From Actinospineispora eucalypti (GTDB lineage: Bacteria > Actinomycetota > Actinomycetes > Mycobacteriales > Pseudonocardiaceae): DNA of 64,000 bases. The position numbers were made by a program, and so were the translations under genes. A model generated the notes under the pieces. That model did not search any database, was not told the DNA's origin, and was given only the letters and a program-made list of their open reading frames with translations. The stretch lies in assembly GCA_014208095.1 (NCBI GenBank), contig JACHMT010000003.1, positions 620,001-684,000 on the forward strand, read 5' to 3'. Shown one piece after another: positions 51,082-61,400 of the stretch; within the stretch, counting starts at the first letter, position 1, and every line of letters starts with the position of its first letter.

Positions 51082-51426
51082 TCACTTCGGCTGGTAGCAG
51101 GTGAAGAAGTCACTCGGCTGCTGTTTCGGCACGACGCAGGTGCTGTGCTGGGTGAAGCCGGCCTTGCGCATCCAGGTGATGGTGACCGGGCCGACCCAGA
51201 AGTAGCCCTGGTCGGGGTTGCCGCCGATGCGGTCGAACGTCGTGCAGTTGCGCACGGCGACGCCGTTCTGGTTCCGGCCCGAGGTGCACTGGCCGGTGGC
51301 GTCGTGGCTGTAGTAGTTGATTTGCTGGCCGTTTCCGCCGGCGTGCGCGGTGCCCACGCCGGCGGCCAGCAATCCGAGTACCAGGGCGCCGACGGCGACG
51401 CCGCGGCGGGGCGTTCGAATAATCAT
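51082..51426 (-). CDS. Small secreted cysteine protein
   Basis: The 114-residue product is read from ATG 51426; GTG 51441 is an upstream option. Signal peptide: basic start MIIRTPRRG, hydrophobic core VALGL-like, ending GTAHAGG. The mature part of about 88 residues has four Cys (QCTS, NCTT, TCVV, TCYQ) and an aromatic-rich middle (YFWVGPVTITWM). Family unknown. It forms an operon with the next secreted protein and is divergent from the XRE-STAND-WD40 gene across a 145-bp gap with a palindromic operator candidate. Confidence 0.72.
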   Translation of the reverse strand: MIIRTPRRGVAVGALVLGLLAAGVGTAHAGGNGQQINYYSHDATGQCTSGRNQNGVAVRNCTTFDRIGGNPDQGYFWVGPVTITWMRKAGFTQHSTCVVPKQQPSDFFTCYQPK

Positions 51427-51462
51427 GCGAATCAGCGTCACCGGGCAAAGCCGGCGGCGGCA

Positions 51463-51504
51463 GGGGTTTCCCGTTTCCCACCGAGGCCGGAATTGGGAAA
51501 CCCC
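51463..51504. promoter_or_regulatory. Candidate operator: inverted repeat GGGGTTTCCC/GGGAAACCCC
   Basis: A perfect 10-bp inverted repeat, GGGGTTTCCC (51463-51472) and GGGAAACCCC (51495-51504), has an additional inner GTTTCCC at 51473-51479. It lies between the divergent secreted-protein operon and the XRE-STAND gene. A binding site for the XRE domain of that protein is a reasonable guess. Confidence 0.5.
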
Positions 51505-51571
51505 GAAGTGGCCCCATTCCGGTAAACCCGCTGGTACGTTCCCCGGACTTGGTGAAGAGAAAGGCTACGCA

Positions 51572-54805
<3,234 letters not shown>

Positions 54806-54819
54806 GGCGTCGCGCCGCG

Positions 54820-55575
54820 CTAGTGGCAGCAGCCTGTGGAGCGTGCCGCGGGTGGCTCCCCGCCCGTGTTGCCGAGGTCGTCGGAGCGGCCGGCGGCCAG
54901 GCGTGACCACTGCGCGGTGGGGCGGCCGTCGACCCGGGTGCCGTCCACGACCCCCTGCGGCCAGCCGGCGGGGGAGTCCTCCCACGGCTCCTGGCGGCCG
55001 TACACGGTGAGGTCCATCAGCGTGTAGTTGAAGTCCACCGCCTCCACGCCCCTGTAGTTGGTCCAGTAGGTCTCGAAGACCCGGTCGCCGTCGCGCACGT
55101 AGCAGATCAGGTGCATGAGGTTGATCTGACGGCCGGCCAGCAGCGTGTCCAGGGAGTCCCGCGCCGAGTACCACGGCATCTTCCAGTCCATGAACTGGTG
55201 GTAGCGGGCGCTCTCCTCGTACGGCCCCTGGCAGAACACCGCGTAGGTGATGTCCCGGGAGTGCACGTAGGACAGCTCGGTGACCTGGGTGTTGTTCCAG
55301 GTGCAGCCCTCGCACTGTTCGGGCGCGGGGCGGCCGGGGTACCACATGAAGTAGTAGACGATCAGCTGCTTGCGCCCCTCGAAGGCGTCGAGCAGCGTGG
55401 TCGGGCCGTTGGGGCCGACCAGCGGGGTGGTGGGGTCCATCTCCACCATGGGCAGGCGCCGGCGGGCGGCGGCGATCGCGTCGGACTCGCGGGTGTGCGC
55501 CTTCTCCCTGGTGCGCAGCTTGTCGAGTTCGGCCTGGAAGGTGGCTCGGTCGACGGTGTTGGGCATGGCGGTCAT
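54820..55575 (-). CDS. DUF899 family thioredoxin-like protein
   Basis: The 251-residue product starts at the ATG at 55575 that overlaps the DinB-like stop (ATGA). It has the family's LLDAFEGRKQLIVYYFMW, then CEGCTWNNTQV and a later YEESARYHQFMDWKMPWYS. DUF899 proteins have a thioredoxin-like fold, and no enzymatic activity is established. It is the last gene of the SRPBCC-ArsR-DinB-DUF899 operon, an arrangement common in actinobacteria. It is convergent with the STAND gene, with 14 bp between stops and no clear terminator. Confidence 0.85.
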   Translation of the reverse strand: MTAMPNTVDRATFQAELDKLRTREKAHTRESDAIAAARRRLPMVEMDPTTPLVGPNGPTTLLDAFEGRKQLIVYYFMWYPGRPAPEQCEGCTWNNTQVTELSYVHSRDITYAVFCQGPYEESARYHQFMDWKMPWYSARDSLDTLLAGRQINLMHLICYVRDGDRVFETYWTNYRGVEAVDFNYTLMDLTVYGRQEPWEDSPAGWPQGVVDGTRVDGRPTAQWSRLAAGRSDDLGNTGGEPPAARSTGCCH

Positions 55576-56045
55576 GACTGGCTCCTTCGCAGGTTGAGGA
55601 TCTGCTGGGTGTGGTCGGGTACGTGGCCGGTGGCCAGGCCGTCGATCAGGCCGCGCAGCGGGACCGGCTGGTCCACCAGCAGCTGGTCGTTGGACAGCAG
55701 CAGTGTCGGAACCAGGACGTCGGTGGTCTTTTCGTCGAGGTGGTCGGCGATGTCGCACAGGAGGGTGGCCTGGCGGCGGACGTGGTCGATCAGGTCGGCC
55801 CGGCCGGAGTGCTCGCCGATGATCCGGTTCAGGTTCCAGCGGTCCAGGGTGATGCGGTTGTCGAAGGTGGGGCGGGCGCCGGCGACCACGCCGAGCGCGA
55901 CCGCCGCCGTCGAGGCGTCGACGCTGATCAGGTGGGCCAGGACCTGGTCGGCGTTCCAGCCGCCGTCGGCCGCCTCGCCGAGGTCGGGGGAGGCCGCCGC
56001 GTCGAGCAGCTTCTCGTAGGCGGCGCGCAGTGCGGTGGTGTCCAT
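55572..56045 (-). CDS. DinB-like four-helix protein
   Basis: The 157-residue product starts at ATG 56045. Helical segments with NADQVLAHLISVD near the N-terminus and a late VPDHTQQIL supply spaced His residues, as in DinB/YfiT and the mycothiol-dependent maleylpyruvate isomerase N-terminal domain. Those proteins bind a divalent metal and often transfer a low-molecular-weight thiol. The assignment rests on length and the His pattern only. It starts 7 bp after the ArsR stop and overlaps the DUF899 gene by 4 bp. Confidence 0.6.
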   Translation of the reverse strand: MDTTALRAAYEKLLDAAASPDLGEAADGGWNADQVLAHLISVDASTAAVALGVVAGARPTFDNRITLDRWNLNRIIGEHSGRADLIDHVRRQATLLCDIADHLDEKTTDVLVPTLLLSNDQLLVDQPVPLRGLIDGLATGHVPDHTQQILNLRRSQS

Positions 56046-56052
56046 TTCGCTC

Positions 56053-56370
56053 CTATTCCATTGCCTCGGCGAGGCGTTTGATGTGGGCCAGGCGCCGGTC
56101 CCAGGTGGCGGCGCGTTCGGCCATCCAGCGGGCGGTGGTGTCCATCGCTTCGGTGCGGACCGCGTAGCGCACCTCGCGGCCGACCCGGTTCGCGGTGACC
56201 AGCCCGGCGGAGTCCAGCACGCCGAGGTGCTTGACCACGGCCTGCCGGGAGATCGGGAACCGCTCGGCCAACGTGGTCGCGGTGGCCTCGCCGTGTTCGG
56301 CGATGAGCTCGAGCAACTCGCGCCGGCGCGGGTCGGCGAGCGCGGCGAAGACGTTGTCGACGGTGGTCAT
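56053..56370 (-). CDS. ArsR-family transcriptional regulator
   Basis: The 105-residue product starts at ATG 56370, two bases after the SRPBCC stop. The ArsR winged helix is clear: VFAALADPRRRELLELIAEH, then ISRQAVVKHLGVLDSAGLV and REVRYAV. It has no Cys pair for metal binding. It belongs to the subgroup that sits beside SRPBCC/AHSA1 genes. It probably represses its own operon through the palindromes at 56833-56886. Confidence 0.92.
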   Translation of the reverse strand: MTTVDNVFAALADPRRRELLELIAEHGEATATTLAERFPISRQAVVKHLGVLDSAGLVTANRVGREVRYAVRTEAMDTTARWMAERAATWDRRLAHIKRLAEAME

Positions 56371-56372
56371 GG

Positions 56373-56807
56373 CTACTCGGCGCGGGCCTTGAGCTCGTCG
56401 ATGCAGCTGGACCAGCCGCTGGTGTGATCCTTGATGATGTTCTGCCGGTTGTCCTCGGGCGTGGGGAGCTGGGCGAAGCCGCTCTCCACCACGCGCAGCC
56501 GGGTCTTGTCGCCCTCCTCGGTCAGGGTGAACTCGACCAGGGTGGTGTTGTCCTCGCGCGGGGTCTCGCCGGGGAAGGCGCTGAGCCAGCGGTAGGCCAC
56601 GTAGTGCGGCGGGTCCACCTTCTCCACGCTCACCGGGAAGTCGCCGTGCTGGCTGTGCCGGGCCACGGTCGACTCGCCCTCCTTGGCGGTGGCGCCGGAC
56701 CGGTTCGCCTCGTCGGACGCCCAGAAGCCGGGTTCGGCGACCAGCGCCCACACCCGCTCGATGGGTGCGGCGATCAACGTCTCGCGCTCGATCTGGTCGA
56801 TGCTCAT
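56373..56807 (-). CDS. SRPBCC (AHSA1-like) domain protein
   Basis: The 144-residue product starts at ATG 56807 behind a strong AAGGAGTT site. The Bet v 1/START fold is recognisable from the start MSIDQIERETLIAAPIERVW, the middle VEKVDPPHYVAYRW, the strand TTLVEFTLTEEGDKTRLRV and a long C-terminal helix (SSCIDELKARAE). Members bind hydrophobic ligands in a cavity. The ligand is unknown. It is the first gene of the operon and lies directly downstream of the operator region. Confidence 0.9.
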   Translation of the reverse strand: MSIDQIERETLIAAPIERVWALVAEPGFWASDEANRSGATAKEGESTVARHSQHGDFPVSVEKVDPPHYVAYRWLSAFPGETPREDNTTLVEFTLTEEGDKTRLRVVESGFAQLPTPEDNRQNIIKDHTSGWSSCIDELKARAE

Positions 56808-56832
56808 GTGCGGAACTCCTTCACGCTCGGTT

Positions 56833-56886
56833 GATGTGCAACCACAGAGTTGCACATCCTCGACTGTGACGCAACCGCTAGGTTGC
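56833..56886. promoter_or_regulatory. Two palindromic operator candidates for the ArsR operon
   Basis: The first is a perfect inverted repeat GATGTGCAAC (56833-56842), 6-nt spacer, GTTGCACATC (56849-56858). The second is GCAACC (56871-56876), GCTA, GGTTGC (56881-56886), whose flanks extend it to TGACGCAACC/GGTTGCATCA. Both share a GTTGCA half-site. The position just upstream of the SRPBCC start fits an autoregulatory ArsR operator. Confidence 0.65.
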
Positions 56887-56900
56887 ATCAAGTGGTGAGG

Positions 56901-57155
56901 CTAACCGGCCCACTGGATCAGGAGGACGTGCACTTCGCGCTCTCGTTCGAGCAGTAGGTAAGTGATCGCGCCCTCGCCTGCCGGGCCGAACACCAGCTCG
57001 TACATCGGTCCGTCGGGTTTGTCCTGGTTGTAGGGTCGGCCGCCGGCCGGGGCTACCTCCAGGACCGCCAGAGCTTCGGCATAGCTCGACAGCGCCTCGA
57101 TCGGCAGCGCTTCGAGCTGTTCCAGGACAGCCCGGTCCTGGACGAGCCGGTACAT
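56901..57155 (-). CDS. RelE/ParE-like small protein
   Basis: The 84-residue product starts at ATG 57155. Helix-helix-strand order is seen: LVQDRAVLEQLEALP and SSYAEALAVLEVAP, then three strands including MYELVFGPAGEGAITYLLLE and EVHVLLIQW. This is the RelE/ParE layout, and the spacing (3 bp after the upstream stop) is typical of toxin-antitoxin pairs. Catalytic residues cannot be assigned. A toxin role is inferred from fold and context only. Confidence 0.6.
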   Translation of the reverse strand: MYRLVQDRAVLEQLEALPIEALSSYAEALAVLEVAPAGGRPYNQDKPDGPMYELVFGPAGEGAITYLLLEREREVHVLLIQWAG

Positions 57156-57158
57156 GCG

Positions 57159-57503
57159 TTACTGACCGAGGCGCTTTCGGATCAGGGCCTCGACCTGCTC
57201 GTTCGGTACCGCGTCGGGGTTCTGGCCGGTCCGCATGATCTGGGTGGCCTTGTCCAGCATTCGCCGGTGTGCCTCGGGTCCCTGGGACTGGGTGAGCCAG
57301 GCGATGCGGTGATAGTTGCGCAGCACGTCCAGCAGCCTGGTCAGATCCAGTGTTCGCGCCGCTTCGGCGAGAGCGTCCCGGTAGGCCTGGTCGAACTCGG
57401 CGCGCTCCTCGTCGATCAGTGCGGCACGGATCGCGGCGGGGGTGGCGTCCGGCGGCAGCGCCGGCACCGGCGATGCGTCGAACGGGTTCACCGCGGCCGT
57501 CAT
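57159..57503 (-). CDS. DUF6247 family protein, likely antitoxin partner
   Basis: The 114-residue product starts at ATG 57503. It has the family's Pro-rich start followed by ALPPDATPAAIRAALIDEERAEFDQAYRDALAEAARTLDL, broken here into PPDATPAAIRAAL and DEERAEFDQAYRDAL, and a helical C-terminus. DUF6247 genes are found next to small RelE-like genes in actinobacteria. It is upstream of and nearly contiguous with the RelE-like gene, so it probably forms an antitoxin-toxin operon. Confidence 0.75.
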   Translation of the reverse strand: MTAAVNPFDASPVPALPPDATPAAIRAALIDEERAEFDQAYRDALAEAARTLDLTRLLDVLRNYHRIAWLTQSQGPEAHRRMLDKATQIMRTGQNPDAVPNEQVEALIRKRLGQ

Positions 57504-57558
57504 GGCGCCACCATAGCGGGTGTCGGCGAGGGGTGCCTCGGCCTGGAAGACAAAGATT

Positions 57559-57590
57559 GCCCTAAGGGGATGTTAGAGAGGATTTAGGGC
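57559..57590. promoter_or_regulatory. Inverted repeat upstream of the zinc-ribbon/regulator pair
   Basis: GCCCTAA (57559-57565) and TTAGGGC (57584-57590) are perfect 7-bp arms with an 18-nt spacer. They lie in the roughly 150-bp gap between the divergent DUF6247 gene and the zinc-ribbon gene. This is a candidate operator. Confidence 0.4.
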
Positions 57591-57659
57591 CATTGACCGG
57601 GTATGCGCCGGTTCGAAATGCTGCTGGCACGCGAGGCTTTCTTGGAGGCCGAGGTGACG

Positions 57660-57815
57660 ATGCCAGGCAAACCGCGCCGCTGTGCGCTCGCCGGTTGTGG
57701 CGCGTTAATCAAGGGACAATCGGCACACAGGTACTGCTGCGCCGGTCATCGGATGGCCGCGCATAGGGCGCGTAAGAAGAACAGGCTGGCGAATGCGGCT
57801 ATCGTTCATCGGTGA
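57660..57815 (+). CDS. Small Cys/His zinc-ribbon protein
   Basis: The 51-residue product is read from ATG 57660, which has GAGGTGACG directly upstream. An in-frame ATG at 57603 would add 19 residues but has a weaker site. The pattern C-x4-C, spacer, HRYC, GHR, then basic residues (HRARKKNR) suggests a zinc-binding, nucleic-acid-contacting mini-protein. It overlaps the start of the response regulator by 23 bp, so the two are probably coupled. A related sequence lies out of frame inside giant gene 1 (5903-6097). Confidence 0.6.
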   Translation: MPGKPRRCALAGCGALIKGQSAHRYCCAGHRMAAHRARKKNRLANAAIVHR

Positions 57816-58464
57816 CAGCGACCCCGATACGGTGGAACTGATCGGCGATCTCGCCGGGCTCCAGGTGGACGTGAGCCATGATCAGGCGCCGGAGCGGCTC
57901 GACTCGGTCGATGCGGTGGTCGTGGGCGTGTTCAGCACGGCTTCCAGCGTGCCCAGCCTGGGCGCGTGCCGGGCCCTCCGGGTGAAAACTGATCTTCCGA
58001 TCATTGCATTGGTCGCCCGCAATGAGTTCGGCGAGCAAATTCTCGGCCAGCGCACTGGAGTGGACGACTATCTCAGTAAGCCGTACAGCGCCGGCGTATT
58101 GGTCGCCCGTATCGAGACTGTCCGGCGACTTCGCGAGCGCCGATTCGAGCCGTCTCAATTGATTGAGATCGAGGACGTGGTGATAGACCTGCGGTGTCGA
58201 TCGGTCACCGTGGCCGGCAAGGTGATCGAGTTGGCCCGAAAAGAGTTTCAGATCCTGGCGGTGCTCTCCGAGGAAGCCGGCGGGGTGTGCCGGCGCAGTT
58301 CGCTGCACTCGCGGGTGTGGGGTGACTTCTATGTCGGCGTGGACGAGACGCTGAACGTGCACATCGCCTCCCTCCGGGCCAAGATCGGCCGGCGTCATCT
58401 CATCGAGACGGTGCGCGGCGTCGGTTACCGTCTGGCACTGCCCATCGCCTCGGTGACCTGCTAG
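57793..58464 (+). CDS. Atypical OmpR-type response regulator (receiver without phospho-Asp)
   Basis: The 223-residue product starts at ATG 57793. The receiver fold is recognisable and keeps the Lys (LSKPY). The phospho-acceptor position reads VVVGVFST, with Gly45 where the paralogue at 35421-36083 has Asp50. The Thr switch is Val (ALVAR). The C-terminal winged helix is intact (LARKEFQILAVLSEE ... VDETLNVHIASLRAKIG ... GVGYRLALP). It therefore probably works without phosphorylation, as do other atypical regulators that respond to ligands or partners. It converges on giant gene 2 with 13 bp between stops. Confidence 0.88.
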   Translation: MRLSFIGDSDPDTVELIGDLAGLQVDVSHDQAPERLDSVDAVVVGVFSTASSVPSLGACRALRVKTDLPIIALVARNEFGEQILGQRTGVDDYLSKPYSAGVLVARIETVRRLRERRFEPSQLIEIEDVVIDLRCRSVTVAGKVIELARKEFQILAVLSEEAGGVCRRSSLHSRVWGDFYVGVDETLNVHIASLRAKIGRRHLIETVRGVGYRLALPIASVTC

Positions 58465-58477
58465 TACCGGCCGCACA

Positions 58478-61400
58478 TCACCGGGTTGGCCCGCGGCGCG
58501 GGCCGAGCGGGGCGATGGCGGCGGTGGCGTCGTCGTTGCTGCCGGCGGCGCGGGCGGCGGTGGCCAGGATTCGGGTGGCGGCCACCGGGTCGGTTCCGCC
58601 GGCGGTGTTCCCGTCAGGCGCCGGACCGGGTGCCAGCGCGCCGGCCCCGCCGGTGAGCGCGGCGAGTAGGTCCGGCAGGTGGCCGTGCAGGCCGTCGGTG
58701 CTGGCCAGCAGGAGGCCGCGGTTGGTCGCGCGAGTGGTGCGGACCTGGAGTGTGGGTCGGTAGTCGGGGGACAGCCAGCGGGTCATGATGCCGGCCCGGG
58801 TGTGGTCGTCGGTGAGCTGGCGGGTTGTCGTCGGGGTGAGTAGGTAGGCGCGGGAGTCGCCGACCCAGCCGACGGTGATCCGGCCGTCGGGGCCGGCCAG
58901 CGCGATCAGCAGGGTGGTGGCGTACGGGGTGGTGTCCACCCGGCGGTGTGGGTTGTCGATCGCGTAGCTGCGCGCGAGGGCGTCGGCGGCGGCCTGGTAG
59001 GCGTCCCGTACCGCGCGTTGGGGGCCGCAGTTGGGGCGGTCGGTGCGGGCGAGTTCGGCGCGGGCGGCGGTGACCGCGACGAACGCGGCTCGTTCGGAGC
59101 GCGGGGTGCGGGAGAGGCCGTCGGCGACGATGAGGACGTGTGAGCCGTCGGGCAGGGTGAGGGTGGTGCCGGCGTCCTGGTTGGTGCGGTTGCCGGGGCC
59201 GCGCAGGGTGGTGACCGCGGTGCGGCCGTCGGGGGCGGGGCGGGTGGCGTCGGACGGGCCGGCGCGGCCGGGTGGGCCGGAGGTGGGCGAGCCGGAGGTG
59301 GGAGTGCCGGGGACGCCGGGTGCGCCGGAGCCGGGGGCGTCGGGTGCGCCGGAGCCGGGTGCGCCGGGGTGGGGTGCGCCGGTGTCGGGGACGACCTCTC
59401 GGTCGGTGACGATCGGGATCTGGCCGGGTTCGACCGGCGGCGGGTGGAAGTCGCGCGCGTCGGGGAAACGGCGTTCCAGCGCCGCGGCCGCCTGGCGGGC
59501 GTCCTCCATGGCCCGCCAGCCGCCGAGGGTGCGCCAGAGCTTGCGCGACCACGCGTAGGCGCGGTCCTGGTCGTGGCGTTCGAGCAGGGTGCGCGCCCGG
59601 GCGAGGCGTTCGTCGGTGACCCGGCGTTGCAGCGCGCGGCGGATGGCGTGCAGGTCGCGGGTGACCTCGCGCAGCCACTGCTCGGCCGGTTCGGGCATCG
59701 GGTCGGCGGCGGGTGCGCGGGCCAGCGCCCGGTCGGCGGCGCGCAGGGTGCGCTTGGCCTGGTGCGGGTAGGCGCGTACCCGGTCCAGCGCGGCGACGGC
59801 CTCGGCCCGGGCCTCGGCGAGGCGGACGTAGGCGTCCAGCTGGCGGGCGGTGGCCCCGGTGACCAGCCGGTTGATCACCTCGTCCGGCGCGCCGGCGGCG
59901 CGCAGCTCGGTGGCCAGCAGCAGTGCTTCGTGCCGCCGGTGGGTGGCCACCTGCACCGCGCGCACCCGGGCGGCGAGCAGCCTGCGTTGCTGGGCCGGCA
60001 CCCGGGCGCGGGCCCAGGCCCGGGCGGCTTCCCGGGTGGCCGCGTTGCTGGACCGCGCCGGGGCCGGCCAGTTCACCGCGCCCTCGGGGTGTTGGCGCAG
60101 GTAGAACCGACCTATCAGCCGGCGCCAGGTGATGGCGGCGTCGTCGGTGGGGCCGTCGCTGGGAAGCAGGAAGGCCAGGTTGGCTTCGCGCAGCAGGGCC
60201 AGCAGGGCCGAGTAGGCAGCCTCGGTCGGGCCGCTCGTCCGGGCCCGGTGCAACGGCTCGAGCAGGTGGCCGCGGGGCAGCGCGGTCGGGTTGGCGCGTA
60301 GCGCCCGGCGCAGTTGAGGGCTAGCGTCGCGCCACAGCCGGACCAGTTCCAGGCCGGCCCGGTGGTCGGCGCTGATCGCCTTGACGCGGTGCAGCGCCGT
60401 CAGCTTGCGTTGCCACGTGGCGGGTGAGCCGCCGAACTCGTCGGCCAGTTGTTGGGCGGTGACCGGGGCGTTCCGTCCGGCCAGCAGGAGCAGCAGTTCC
60501 AGCAGCGTGGCGGGGCGGGCGTTCGGCGCGCGGGCCTGGTTGGCTCGGCTCATGGCCTCGATCCAGCGCTGCCGCTGGGCGGCGCGCTCCACGCGGTGGA
60601 ACTCGGCCTCGCTGATGAGCCCGGCGGCCGCGCGCATCAGTCCGTGGCCGAGGGCCAGCCGGTCGTTCCCTGCGTCGGCGGCGCTGGAGCGGCGCTGCTG
60701 GTGGAACTCGCGCACCTGGCTGAGCGGGTCGGACGACGGCTTGCGCATGCCCTCGCGGACCAGGTCGAACTCCAGGCGGATCAGCTGCAGCCGGGCGCTC
60801 ACCGCGTCCGGGTGGTTGGGCTGGCCGAGGCCGGTGTGGTGGGCGACGATCGCTTCCAGCAGCCGCTGCAGCGGCCCGGACAGGTGGTCCTGGCGCAGCG
60901 CCTGTCGCCGCCTGATCTGCCTGGTCAGCAGGGCGGGCCAGTCGGCGGAGCGGGTCGCGCCCTGGGGGAGCAGCGGCGTGCTGTCGGGCAGGGTCACCGA
61001 GTTCTGGGCCGCCAGCTGGGCCATCCGCTCGCCGAGCAGCAGCTGGAACTCCAGCACCTCGGCGGTCCGGGGGTCGGTCGCGCCGGCCACTCGGGCCAGG
61101 GCGGCCGGGTTGGCCGCCAGCACCAGCAGGGTGTGCGCGGCGGTGATCCGGTGCTGGTCCTGGCGGCGGCGCTGCGCGTCGCGCTCTTCGGCAAGCGCGG
61201 CGTTCACCCCGTTCGCCCCCGGTATGGGTGCCCAGTCGTCGGTCCGGGCCGGGATCTCGGCGGTGAGCTGGGCGAACAGGGTGGCGGCGAGTTCCTCGGC
61301 CAGCGCGCGGTCCAGCTTCCGGCCGCCCAGGCCGAACTCCTCCAGCACGGCGGTGAGCGCGGTGCGGTAGGCCTCGGCGCGCTGGGTCAGCCGGTTCCCG

